From: JAVBRD01 sp031548365
GTDB taxonomy: Bacteria > Bacillota > Clostridia > Christensenellales > UBA1750
Assembly: GCA_031548365.1 (NCBI GenBank)
Contig: JAVBRD010000023.1
Coordinates: 1 to 25,122 of the forward strand
DNA length: 25,122 bases
Direction: 5' to 3'
Part shown: positions 7,650 through 15,561 of the stretch, piece by piece
Numbering within the stretch: the stretch's first letter is position 1
Layout: each line of letters begins with the position of its first letter
The notes under the pieces: generated by a model
The model's database searches: none
The model's input: the letters and a program-made list of their open reading frames with translations, nothing else
What the model was told of the DNA's origin: nothing
Translations under genes and position numbers: made by a program

Positions 7650-8513
7650 CTAGAACCAGTCGGCGTATCCCATTCCGCGCAGGTTGTCGCGGCTGGTGAT
7701 CAGGGAGTCGTAGACATCGCGGCCGTAAAGGTCGTCCTGCTCGATGATGAAGTATTCGCTGCCGTTGGCCAAACCCGTCTCGATGATCTGCTTCATGGGC
7801 AAATTCCCTTCGCCCACTTCGGCGAACTGAACGACGTTCTTAAAAGCCGCCATGAATGACTGGGGGCCGGTCGGGTTCTCTGGCATCTGAAACGCGCCGA
7901 TGCGGTAGTCCTTGAGATGGAGGAGCCGGATGCGGCCTTTGAACTTGGGGATGTAGGTCACAGGGTTCTCTCCGCCGAAATGAATCCAGTGGACGTCCAG
8001 CTCAAAGCCGAGTTTGGTTGTCTCATCGCGCAGGATGTCGAGCATGTATTTGCCGTCGAACCTTGTGAACTCGACATGGTGGTTGTGATAATACAGGGAT
8101 ATCCCCTGCTCGGAGAGGCGCCGCGCCATCTCATCGGCTCTTTTCGCGAACTCAAGCGCCTTGTCCTTGCCGCCCAGGCTCGTAAAAGGCATCATCCCGA
8201 TGCGCAGCAGGCTGCAGTCGAGCGCACGGCAATCGTCCACGATCTTGTCAAAACCGGTCGAGAGAAAATCGCCCGGCATTCCGGGACGCATGGGGTCGAT
8301 GGAAGCGGAGCTCGCGCAGACCCTGACGCCAAAGTCCTTGATGCCGCGGCGCATCTCGTCCACGTTTTCTTTGGTCATGGGGATCTGGCTGATCTCAACG
8401 CAGCTGTAACCGATCTCCTTGAGCTTGCCAAACACCGCGTAAGCGCCTTCTGAGGCGATTTTTTCTTTGAGCATCATCATCTGGACGCCGATGGTTCCCT
8501 TGCTCTGGCTCAT
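7650..8513 (-). CDS. Sugar phosphate isomerase/epimerase (TIM barrel)
   Basis: Member of the xylose isomerase-like/AP endonuclease 2 superfamily; these metal-dependent TIM-barrel enzymes isomerise or epimerise sugars, inosose or keto acids. The 287 residues begin with a typical strand (GTIGVQMMMLKEKI) and contain the late metal-site motifs in order: YYHNHHVEF, FELDVHWIHFGG, HLKDY, AEVGEGNLPM and IIEQDD. The ATG at 8513 has AGGAGG 8 bases upstream, and that site overlaps the TAG of the oxidoreductase gene (11 bases between the genes). The two are therefore almost certainly co-transcribed and probably coupled. Pairing with a Gfo/Idh/MocA dehydrogenase is common in pathways for unusual sugars or inositols; the substrate here is unknown. 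A terminator follows directly. Confidence 0.87.
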   Translation of the reverse strand: MSQSKGTIGVQMMMLKEKIASEGAYAVFGKLKEIGYSCVEISQIPMTKENVDEMRRGIKDFGVRVCASSASIDPMRPGMPGDFLSTGFDKIVDDCRALDCSLLRIGMMPFTSLGGKDKALEFAKRADEMARRLSEQGISLYYHNHHVEFTRFDGKYMLDILRDETTKLGFELDVHWIHFGGENPVTYIPKFKGRIRLLHLKDYRIGAFQMPENPTGPQSFMAAFKNVVQFAEVGEGNLPMKQIIETGLANGSEYFIIEQDDLYGRDVYDSLITSRDNLRGMGYADWF

Positions 8514-8524
8514 GGTGTTTCCTC

Positions 8525-9715
8525 CTATCTTGTTGGGTATTTGCCTTCCTGTTCAATGTGCTTGTTAAGCTCGGCAAGGTAGGCGTCCTCGTCAACCGGA
8601 ACGTCCACCGTTTTGCCCAGCCAGCCGGACAACATGATGGCGTTGGCGAGCTGAACGCCCCGGATGCCGTCACTCCCTGGCGCGATGAGAGGTTCACCGG
8701 TTTTGATATGGTTTCCGAAGTTTTCGAGCACGGTCATGTGCTGGACGCCCCATCCGTCCGTGTTCTCGATGACTTCGCTCGTGTACAGGCTGTTGCCTGA
8801 CGCGTTGCTCATCGTCATGCGCATGACCTCCTGCATGGTCATGCTGGTGTTGATCTCGTCCTCGGACTTGACAAAGCGCATCACGGTCGCCTTTTTTGAG
8901 TCCTCGACGACGATTTTGCCCATGTCGAGGTCGATCTCGAGGCGGTCGGTCCCGGCAACGTCGTGCGTGCTGGTGATGAACGTGCCGGTTCCGCCGTTTG
9001 CGTATGTGCAAACCGCGGTGACGTCGTTGTCCACAATGATGTCGCGGTGCGCGCCAAAGCGCACATGGGCTGACATGCTCACGGGCATGCCGCAAATCCA
9101 CTGCCACAAGTCGAGCTGGTGCGGCGCCTGATTCACGAGCACGCCCCCGCCCTCTCCGCCCCACGTCGCGCGCCATTCGCTCTGTTTGTAGTAGCTGTCG
9201 GGCCGCCACCAGCTGTTGATGATCCAGTTCGTTCTGCGGATCTCTCCCAGCTCTCCCGACCCGATAATGCGTTTGAGCTGCTGGTAGAGCTTGTTTGTGC
9301 GCTGGTTGAACATGATGGCGAACGTGATCTCCGGGTGCCGGGTCGCGAATTCGTTCATGCGGCGAACGTCCTTGGCGTATACGCCCGCGGGTTTTTCCAC
9401 CATCACGTGAACGCCTTTGCTCATCGCGTAGATCGCCATTTCGGGGTGGAAATAGTGCGGAACGGTCGTCACCACGGCGTCCACTGCACCGGAGTCGATC
9501 ATGCCCTTGTAATCGTCGAAGAAGGGCGTTTCAGGATATTTCTGTGCAGCCATCGCTTTTTTCGCGGGGTCAACATCACAGATAGCGGCGAGAGCGATGT
9601 GCTGCGTGGGCGCGGGCGCGGGCATGCCGGGGAAAAGCGGCTTTCCGCTCAAAAACGCCGCATAGGAGCCACCCTGGGCGCCAAGTCCGATGATGCCAAG
9701 TCTGACCTTGTCCAT
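8525..9715 (-). CDS. Gfo/Idh/MocA family oxidoreductase
   Basis: NAD(P)-dependent sugar or polyol dehydrogenase. The 396 residues open with a Rossmann strand and dinucleotide loop GLGAQG (10-15), have CDVDP at the end of strand 2 (acidic residue, favouring NAD), and the family motif VEKPAG with catalytic K108. A C-terminal alpha/beta domain begins around 130. The ATG at 9715 (MDKVRLGIIG) is chosen because the Rossmann strand begins just after it; the frame stays open upstream but gives no family-like residues. The ribosome binding site is weak (AAAGG, about 11 bases away). It is the first gene of an operon with the isomerase and is divergent from an AraC-family regulator, which is the likely controller. 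Confidence 0.9.
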   Translation of the reverse strand: MDKVRLGIIGLGAQGGSYAAFLSGKPLFPGMPAPAPTQHIALAAICDVDPAKKAMAAQKYPETPFFDDYKGMIDSGAVDAVVTTVPHYFHPEMAIYAMSKGVHVMVEKPAGVYAKDVRRMNEFATRHPEITFAIMFNQRTNKLYQQLKRIIGSGELGEIRRTNWIINSWWRPDSYYKQSEWRATWGGEGGGVLVNQAPHQLDLWQWICGMPVSMSAHVRFGAHRDIIVDNDVTAVCTYANGGTGTFITSTHDVAGTDRLEIDLDMGKIVVEDSKKATVMRFVKSEDEINTSMTMQEVMRMTMSNASGNSLYTSEVIENTDGWGVQHMTVLENFGNHIKTGEPLIAPGSDGIRGVQLANAIMLSGWLGKTVDVPVDEDAYLAELNKHIEQEGKYPTR

Positions 9716-9788
9716 ATCCGCACAACCTTTCGACTTTTCATTGTCCCCACTGTACCACGGAATCAAAAAGGCGGATAGGACGTTTACA

Positions 9789-9817
9789 TTGACATTGGGA
9801 CATTTTATGCATAAACT
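9789..9817 (+). promoter_or_regulatory. Promoter of the AraC-family regulator gene
   Basis: A perfect -35 TTGACA (9789-9794), a 17-base spacer and a -10 TAAACT (9812-9817) put the start near 9824, about 25 bases before the likely start codon. This also argues against upstream start codons at 9690 and 9808. Confidence 0.6.
9804..9815. repeat. 12-bp perfect palindrome in a divergent promoter region
   Basis: TTTATGCATAAA reads the same on both strands and covers the end of the spacer and the first four bases of the -10 element of the regulator promoter. Just upstream, ACATT occurs three times (9785, 9791 and 9800) in the same direction. The region lies between two divergent genes, so it is a candidate operator. 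Confidence 0.4.
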
Positions 9818-9848
9818 TAGCATGCAAAATAAAGGGGGGATGGTGCAC

Positions 9849-11045
9849 GTGGATTCGAGCAGTTTTGCCCTCGCGCGTGAATTGCTCATTGCCACGCTGG
9901 GGATAGGCGCAGTTCGGGTGCGGCACGGCGAAGTCATCGGCGCGTGGGGCGATCCGCGCTTCTTTGATCCGCATACACACGGCGGGGAATGTGTCCGCGC
10001 GGATGACGCGCTCGTTCGGGATGTCGGCCCGGACGGCATCGTCGTGCTCACCGATTCTCTGCTGATGAATCATGCGCTCATCCCATTGGAAGACGGTTTC
10101 CTTATACTGGGCGCATACCTGACCGAGGCGGTCAACGAATCGTTCTACGGGCGTGTGCTGGCTGCGAACCACGTCGACAGCAGCGCCGTCTCCGCGCTCA
10201 AGAGCTACTACCTCACCCTTCCCCGTTTGGCGGATGAGAGTGTTCTGAGCGCCGCGCACACGCTCGCCGATCACATCCATGGGCGCAACCCCGGCCGGCG
10301 CGTTGTTCGCGTTCGGCGTGACAGACCACAAACGCTCACGCCCCCGCCCACAGAGGCGTTTGAGGTCTCCCTGCGCCTGCTTGAAGAGCGATACAGCAAC
10401 GAAAACGCGCTTTTACGCGCAGTCGGCGAGGGCAACTTCGAGGCAGCGCTCGCGCAGATGCGTTCGTTCAGCAGCCGTTCCATGCTTCAGCGGCTGGATG
10501 ACCCTCTGCGCAACGGAAAAAACATGATGTTCGTCATCGGCACTCTCTGCCGAAAAGCGGTTGAAGCGGGCGGAGTCCACCCGGTGTACATCGACCGCCT
10601 GTCGAGTGAGTTTGCCGTGGCCATCGAACGCGTGTCCACCATGCGTGAGCTGGAAACTGTGCGCGTCGACATCCTGCGCCGCTACTGCCTGCTCGTACAC
10701 GAAAATGTCAATGTGCGCTACTCGATGACAGTGAGGCGCGCGATCGTTCACATCAAGCTCAACCTCGCGACAACGCTCTCCCTGCGCACGATCGCAGCCG
10801 CGTTGTCCGTCTCTCCCGCCCACCTCTCTTCTCAGTTTTCGCGCGAGACCGGCCAGCCTCTGACCGCTTATATCCACCAGCGCCGCGTCGACCGCGCCGC
10901 GTCGCTTTTGACCGAGACCGCACTGCCCGTAGCAGAAATCGCCTCGTCTGTCGGCGTTCACGATTCCGGTTACTTCAGCCGTTTCTTCAAGCGTATCACG
11001 GGGCATACCCCACTGGAGCATCGCGCCGCCACCCGCCGCGCATGA
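9849..11045 (+). CDS. AraC-family transcriptional regulator
   Basis: DNA-binding regulator with two helix-turn-helix motifs in the last 100 residues: LSLRTIAAALSVSPAHLSSQF, then PVAEIASSVGVHDSGYFSRFFKRITGHTP, the AraC signature. The first 300 residues are a sensor region with no membrane segment and no domain I can name; it looks like N-terminal regions of AraC regulators found beside LplABC-type transporters. The start is uncertain: AAAGGGGGG (9831-9839) touches ATG 9840 but is 9 bases before GTG 9849, so the GTG is preferred (398 residues). Upstream frames lie in or before the promoter. Position between the divergent oxidoreductase operon and the ABC transporter suggests that it controls one or both. 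Confidence 0.9.
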   Translation: MDSSSFALARELLIATLGIGAVRVRHGEVIGAWGDPRFFDPHTHGGECVRADDALVRDVGPDGIVVLTDSLLMNHALIPLEDGFLILGAYLTEAVNESFYGRVLAANHVDSSAVSALKSYYLTLPRLADESVLSAAHTLADHIHGRNPGRRVVRVRRDRPQTLTPPPTEAFEVSLRLLEERYSNENALLRAVGEGNFEAALAQMRSFSSRSMLQRLDDPLRNGKNMMFVIGTLCRKAVEAGGVHPVYIDRLSSEFAVAIERVSTMRELETVRVDILRRYCLLVHENVNVRYSMTVRRAIVHIKLNLATTLSLRTIAAALSVSPAHLSSQFSRETGQPLTAYIHQRRVDRAASLLTETALPVAEIASSVGVHDSGYFSRFFKRITGHTPLEHRAATRRA

Positions 11046-11540
11046 AGCGCTCCGCGCAGCCCGGACGCGCCGGCGGCGCGCGAAATGAAAGCGCGGCGCC
11101 TGCGGGGAAAGCCTTTGATGGTAGAGGATAATGCAAGTGGCGCGGTCGTCATATACATCCGCTGATACCGTGTCGCGGGATGGCCTGGATCGTGTGGAAG
11201 ACCCGGACCGCGCCTGAGCCTCTATGTGTCTCATTCCTTGGATACGGATTTAGATGCTCAGCATGTATACGCGCGCGGCCGTTGCCAATTGCAGCCATGT
11301 ACGCGACGCTGATGGCTTTGGGCATTGCGCAAGCGTAGTGTCACGAACCGCTCCAAGCCGTTTAGCGCGCTCTGCATCGCCCCGTATCAAGCTGCATACA
11401 GCCTTTGGTGATCTATGTCGCTGAAGCGTGCGAACCGGATTACGCTCAGCGCAGAATAGCAAATGTGAGTTTATGCTTCACACATGACTTGTTCTGTGGT
11501 AGACTTAGGCGAAAATTGCTAAAATCTTGGGGGAATTGAG
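11046..11540. other. Intergenic region, no gene recognised
   Basis: About 495 bases. Its first 60 bases are GC-rich with short inverted repeats (for example CGCGCC-GGC-GGCGCG near 11068) but have no T-tract. Short open frames exist on both strands (for example a 26-codon frame at 11085-11165), none with a recognisable product or good ribosome binding site. I see no T-box or riboswitch core. The last 65 bases hold the transporter promoter. Confidence 0.5.
11477..11505 (+). promoter_or_regulatory. Candidate promoter of the sugar ABC transporter operon
   Basis: A -35 TTCACA (11477-11482), a 17-base spacer and a -10 TAGACT (11500-11505) give matches of 5 and 4 of 6. Overlapping the -35 is an inverted repeat TGTGA-N9-TCACA (11464-11482), a possible operator. 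A second -10-like TAAAAT lies nearer the gene but lacks a -35. Confidence 0.4.
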
Positions 11541-12479
11541 ATGACCAACGCCCGGCGTGCGAGCCCGCCTCGAAAAACGAACTTTGTTGCCTATCTCAAT
11601 CGATACAAGTACCTGTACATTCTGTTGATCCCCTGCGTGCTTTACTATGTGATTTTTCACTACGTACCGATGTACGGCATCGTCATCGCCTTCAAGGACT
11701 TCAACTTTTCCAAGGGCATCATGGGTAGCGCGTGGGTTGGTTTTGAGAATTTTAGGTACATGTTTGGCCTCTCCACGTTCTATACGGTGTTCCTCAACTC
11801 GCTCTCGCTCAGCTTTTTGCGCGTTATTTTCGGGTTTCCCGCGCCCATCTTGCTTGCGCTCATGATCAACGAAATGAATGGTGTGGTCTACAAGCGCGTC
11901 ATACAAACGGTGGTCTATCTGCCGCACTTCATTAGCTGGGTGGTCATGGGCGGCATCATCATCAACTTTTTATCGCCCACATGGGGCATCGTCAACCATG
12001 CGCTCGAGCGGTTTGGCTTCGAAAAGATCTTTTTCATGGCCAAGACGGAGTATTTCCGGCCCATCATCGTCATTTCCGATATCTGGAAAGGTGCGGGCTG
12101 GGGAACCATCATCTACTTGGCGGCTATCTCCGGCATATCGCCCGATATCTATGAAGCGGCGCTCATGGACGGTGCGAACAAGTTCCAGCGGTTGTGGCAC
12201 ATCACTCTCCCGAGCATCCGCTCAACCATCGTCACACTTCTCATCCTGCGCATGGGGCAGATCATGGGCAACGGCTTCGAACAAATATACGTTCTACAAA
12301 ACGCGCAAAACACCGCGGTATCCGAGGTGTTTGAGACATACACCTACAAAGTCGGCTTGATCAGCGGCCGGTTCTCCTTCTCCGCGACCGTCGGGTTGTT
12401 CACGTCTGTGATCGGCATGATCCTCATTTTCACGACGGACCGTTTGGCCAAGCTCATCGGCGAAGCCGGACTTTATTAA
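11541..12479 (+). CDS. Sugar ABC transporter permease, LplB/CUT1 type
   Basis: One half of the membrane channel of a CUT1-type ABC importer for oligosaccharides. The 312 residues have a basic cytoplasmic start, then about six hydrophobic segments (the first is YLYILLIPCVLYYVIFHYVP), and the EAA loop EAALMDGANKFQRLWHITLP that contacts the ATPase. FNFSKGIMGSAWVGFENF is typical of the LplB branch. GGGGG lies 7-9 bases before the ATG. It is the first gene of a three-gene operon; the second permease starts 14 bases after its stop. Confidence 0.93.
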   Translation: MTNARRASPPRKTNFVAYLNRYKYLYILLIPCVLYYVIFHYVPMYGIVIAFKDFNFSKGIMGSAWVGFENFRYMFGLSTFYTVFLNSLSLSFLRVIFGFPAPILLALMINEMNGVVYKRVIQTVVYLPHFISWVVMGGIIINFLSPTWGIVNHALERFGFEKIFFMAKTEYFRPIIVISDIWKGAGWGTIIYLAAISGISPDIYEAALMDGANKFQRLWHITLPSIRSTIVTLLILRMGQIMGNGFEQIYVLQNAQNTAVSEVFETYTYKVGLISGRFSFSATVGLFTSVIGMILIFTTDRLAKLIGEAGLY

Positions 12480-12493
12480 GAGGGGGGACAAAC

Positions 12494-13384
12494 ATGGGCA
12501 GAGCTATCCGCAAGCACTGGGGCGAGCACGTTTACGACGCCGTGATTGTCGCGTTCGTCACACTTTTCGCTCTGGCGTGTATATTTCCGTTTGTGTATGT
12601 GATTTCGTTTTCGATCACGCCGTATCAGGACTATCTCAACGATCCCATGAACCTCATTCCTCTCAGGCCCACGCTGGCGGCCTATGAGCGTGTGCTCAGC
12701 ATGCCGCTCATTTACAGCGGCTACAGATCCACACTCATCATCACAACCGTGGGAACGCTGATCAATTTGGCGATGCTCTGCCTCTCGGCCTACCCGCTCA
12801 CCAAGAGTCACCTCAAAGGCCGTAATGTGATCCTGTCGATGATCATTTTCACCATGTTTTTCAACGGCGGGCTCATTCCGAATTTCTATCTGATACGCAC
12901 GCTCAAGCTCTACGACACGCTTTGGGCGCTCATGCTTCCCGGCGCGCTGTCAACGTGGAACCTGATCATGATGAAGAACTTCATGAGCCAGCTGCCCGAC
13001 AGCCTCGAAGAGTCCGCGATCATCGACGGTGCCAACGAGATTGTGGTGCTCTTCCGAATTCTGCTCCCGCTCTCGCTTCCCGCAATCGCTACGTTCGCGC
13101 TCTTCCACGCGGTGGGGCATTGGAACTCGTTTTTCAGCGCGATCATCTACCTGAAAACGCGCTCGCTCTGGCCGCTCATGCTTATTCTGCGCGAGATGAT
13201 CATCGAGGATCAGACCAATGTGTTCTCCGAGGTGATGCAGGATCCCGAGGCGCAGAAACTCGTCAACCCGTTCAACATCAAGATGGCGGTCATCATCGTG
13301 TCGATTCTGCCCATCCTTGTCGTTTACCCGTTCGTGCAGAAATATTTCATGAAGGGTTTGCTCGTGGGCTCGGTGAAAGGATAA
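12494..13384 (+). CDS. Sugar ABC transporter permease, YtcP/LplC type
   Basis: Second permease subunit of the same importer. The 296 residues show about six membrane segments, the branch-typical SFSITPYQDYL after the first one, and MFFNGGLIPNFYLIRTL in the middle. The EAA-like loop is LEESAIIDGANEIVVLFRILLPLSLP. The C terminus PFVQKYFMKGLLVGSVKG is characteristic of this subfamily. AGGGGGG lies about 7 bases before the ATG. It should form a heterodimer with the preceding permease. Confidence 0.93.
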   Translation: MGRAIRKHWGEHVYDAVIVAFVTLFALACIFPFVYVISFSITPYQDYLNDPMNLIPLRPTLAAYERVLSMPLIYSGYRSTLIITTVGTLINLAMLCLSAYPLTKSHLKGRNVILSMIIFTMFFNGGLIPNFYLIRTLKLYDTLWALMLPGALSTWNLIMMKNFMSQLPDSLEESAIIDGANEIVVLFRILLPLSLPAIATFALFHAVGHWNSFFSAIIYLKTRSLWPLMLILREMIIEDQTNVFSEVMQDPEAQKLVNPFNIKMAVIIVSILPILVVYPFVQKYFMKGLLVGSVKG

Positions 13385-13426
13385 CCCGGCGTAAAGCCGT
13401 TGTTATAATCTGAGAGGAGAAGAAAG

Positions 13427-14995
13427 ATGAAGAAAATGGCGTTCCGTTTCCTGTGCGTCGCCCTTGCGTTTTGCCTGACGCTTTCGGTGGCGGCGTGCTC
13501 ACAGCCCGCGGCACCTGCCGCGCCAAGCAGTGCGCCCGCAGTGTCCTCCGCCCCCGCAGCACCCGCTCCGTCTGCGCCGCCTGCGCAGCAGGGGCCGACA
13601 AAAATTCGCATCTTTAACCGCGTCAACGCTGAGGTCGGGTTCGAAAACAACCCGGTCATCAACGCCATCGCGGCGGCAACCAACACAATCATCGAGTACG
13701 ACGCGCCCCCGATCAACAATTTTGCGGAAAAACTGACCCTGCTCATGGCTTCAGGCGACCTGCCCGACCTGGTGTACAACTGGGGCATGGACGCCAACTA
13801 TGAGAAGTGGTCCGAGGAAGGCCTGTTCATCCCGCTCAACGGGTTGGTCGAGGCTTATCCCAACATCAACAAGAACGTGACCAAAGAAATGTGGCAGGCC
13901 GCGACCGTGCCCAACACGGGCAAGTTCCACGCTGTGCCCCGCCCCAACCGCGTCAATCACTGGGGTTTTGTGGTCAACGAGGCGTGGCTGAGGAAACTCA
14001 ACCTCAAAGCCCCCGAGACGATTGACGACTTCCGCGCGGTTTGCGATGCGTTCGCCACAAAGGATCCGGACGGCAACGGCAAGGCCGATACGTTCGCCTT
14101 CACCACGGCGGGCGGAACGCGCGGTGAGCGGTATATCGCCAGCGCGTTTAACTGGCTGACGGAGACCGGTTATCCAGATACGGACGGCAACTTTGTGATC
14201 GCCGAGAAGCGCTCGGGCTACGTCCCGTACATGACGTTCCTGCGCGAAGCTTATTCCAAAAAATGGATGGATCAGGAGTTCTTCACCAACAAAGTGTACG
14301 CCGACACGGAAGCCTTCAAGCAAAATCGCGTCGGTTTCCACCAGAGCCATGAAACCGGCGCTGGTGACAACGACGGCGAGAAGCTGCTCGACGCGTCCTT
14401 CAACCCCCCGCTCAAGAACGCGAACGGCGAGCGAAATAACCCCTACGGCCCGCCGACCTGGGGATGCTGGACAATCACCAACGCGTGCAAGAACATTCCC
14501 AAGGCACTTGAGTTCATCGACTTCGGCCACTCGGAAGAGGGCGCGGCGCTCTATATCCTTGGCGTCAAGGGCGTCCATTACAACAGCTTCGACTTCGCCA
14601 CCCGTGCGCTTGACCGCACGATTGAACAACAAAAAGAACTCGCCAAGTGGACCAGCTCCTATTGTTCGATGTCGTTCGCTTTCGGCGGCGATCACCTGGT
14701 CCCCGAAGTGCCGGTCATGCCGGGCGCGACCGAAAAGTTCCTCAAGGAAGTCGCAAACTACAAGGCTGTCACCAAGGATGTTCCGCTGCCCGTCATCAAA
14801 GTGCCCTCCATGGATAAAGTCGGCAAGGACAACCCCGACATGATCACCAAGCGCACTGAGATGGAGACGAAGTACGTCGTCGGCGAGATCGACGAGGCTG
14901 CGTTCAAGAAATTCCTGGAGACGGAGTATTTCCCGCTGTACGAAGCCGCGGAGAAAGACATGCAGGCTGCCGTTGCAAAAGCGCTTGGCAAGTAA
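13427..14995 (+). CDS. Extracellular solute-binding lipoprotein (LplA-like)
   Basis: Captures the substrate outside the cell and delivers it to the two permeases. The 522 residues start with a lipoprotein signal peptide with lipobox SVAAC (C24), then an Ala/Pro/Ser-rich linker to about residue 60, then a long family 1 binding-protein fold; DLPDLVYNWG and IPLNGLVEAYPNI are typical of the large LplA-like binding proteins. GAGGAGAAG precedes the ATG. It is the last gene of the operon, followed by a strong terminator. No ATPase gene is present; CUT1 systems of this type usually share a genomic MsmX/MsmK-type ATPase encoded elsewhere. The sugar cannot be read from the sequence. Confidence 0.92.
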   Translation: MKKMAFRFLCVALAFCLTLSVAACSQPAAPAAPSSAPAVSSAPAAPAPSAPPAQQGPTKIRIFNRVNAEVGFENNPVINAIAAATNTIIEYDAPPINNFAEKLTLLMASGDLPDLVYNWGMDANYEKWSEEGLFIPLNGLVEAYPNINKNVTKEMWQAATVPNTGKFHAVPRPNRVNHWGFVVNEAWLRKLNLKAPETIDDFRAVCDAFATKDPDGNGKADTFAFTTAGGTRGERYIASAFNWLTETGYPDTDGNFVIAEKRSGYVPYMTFLREAYSKKWMDQEFFTNKVYADTEAFKQNRVGFHQSHETGAGDNDGEKLLDASFNPPLKNANGERNNPYGPPTWGCWTITNACKNIPKALEFIDFGHSEEGAALYILGVKGVHYNSFDFATRALDRTIEQQKELAKWTSSYCSMSFAFGGDHLVPEVPVMPGATEKFLKEVANYKAVTKDVPLPVIKVPSMDKVGKDNPDMITKRTEMETKYVVGEIDEAAFKKFLETEYFPLYEAAEKDMQAAVAKALGK

Positions 14996-15068
14996 TCCCG
15001 CCGTTATCACGGAAAAGGGCGCTTAGTGAGCGTGTACACGTTCGGAAAACGCGGACGATGAAAAAGGG

Positions 15069-15103
15069 CCTCCTGCTGTAGTATCATACAGCAGGAGGTT
15101 TTT
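15069..15103 (+). terminator. Strong terminator of the ABC transporter operon
   Basis: A perfect 12-base-pair stem (CCTCCTGCTGTA with TACAGCAGGAGG), a 6-base loop and TTTTT. AAAAA before the stem means that it could also end minus-strand transcripts. It lies 73 bases past the binding-protein stop. Confidence 0.95.
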
Positions 15104-15257
15104 GCGTGCCCTGGTGAAAAGCTCTTCAGAACGTCCGCACCTTATCTCTGTCGACCCAGCGCACGCGGCGCGCTATGCGTCTTAACAGATCTGATCGGTC
15201 AACGCCAAAGCCTGCGCAGAAGTGCGAGGTTTCCGCATGACCGTGCCGTGCTCCATA

Positions 15258-15377
15258 TCATCTTCGGCTGTAGGCGGCGCTTGCGGCAATGTTCTTGCGT
15301 ATGTCAGTATCCGTTTTGGTGCCGCGCAGAAACGCCAACATCGCAGCCGCTCCCATCGACAGGGCTACCGTAACGTA
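15258..15377 (-). pseudogene. Possible remnant of a small membrane protein gene
   Basis: The minus-strand frame ending at TGA 15260-15258 reads TVALSMGAAAMLAFLRGTKT and then TDIRKNIAASAAYSRR: a short hydrophobic segment followed by a basic tail, as in many small Firmicute membrane proteins. It has an in-frame stop just upstream, no ribosome binding site, and only an internal ATG (15356). It is either the tail of a decayed gene or chance. Confidence 0.2.
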
Positions 15378-15446
15378 TGCTCAATACCCTTTGGCGCGGT
15401 TCGGACTCTCTCGTTAGCATCTCCTGTGTAAACATTTGGTGGTTCA

Positions 15447-15455
15447 TGGTATAAT
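15447..15455 (+). promoter_or_regulatory. Extended -10 promoter element upstream of the sensor kinase
   Basis: TGGTATAAT is a perfect -10 hexamer with the TGn extension. No good -35 is seen at 16-18 bases upstream, which extended -10 promoters tolerate. It would give a leader of about 100 bases. A second TATAAT at 15527-15532, also without a -35, is an alternative. Confidence 0.35.
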
Positions 15456-15561
15456 GATCTGTGCTCTGCGCAACAACGCGCCCAGTTTTCAAGGCGCACA
15501 CTCGCGCAATCAAATCAATGATTCTTTATAATACGGATTTCAACATAGAGGTCGGGGTTGC

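Larger units (their letters stand above)
15104..15561. other. Gene-poor region before the sensor kinase
   Basis: About 460 bases with no convincing plus-strand gene and no riboswitch core that I recognise. Two -10 elements lie near its right end. A short minus-strand frame (15258-15377) looks protein-like and is listed separately. Confidence 0.5.

Noticed and set aside
7362..7859. 165-codon plus-strand open frame across the 7.4-7.6 kb gap
   Set aside because: Its second half is antisense to the isomerase and it has no ribosome binding site. The minus-strand small ORF in the same place is more protein-like and is bounded by terminators.
13403..13408. TATAAT between the second permease and the binding-protein gene
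   Set aside because: No -35 element at a suitable distance; the gene is adequately explained as the third in the operon.
13751..15010. 419-codon minus-strand open frame
   Set aside because: Fully antisense to the solute-binding protein gene; no family motifs.
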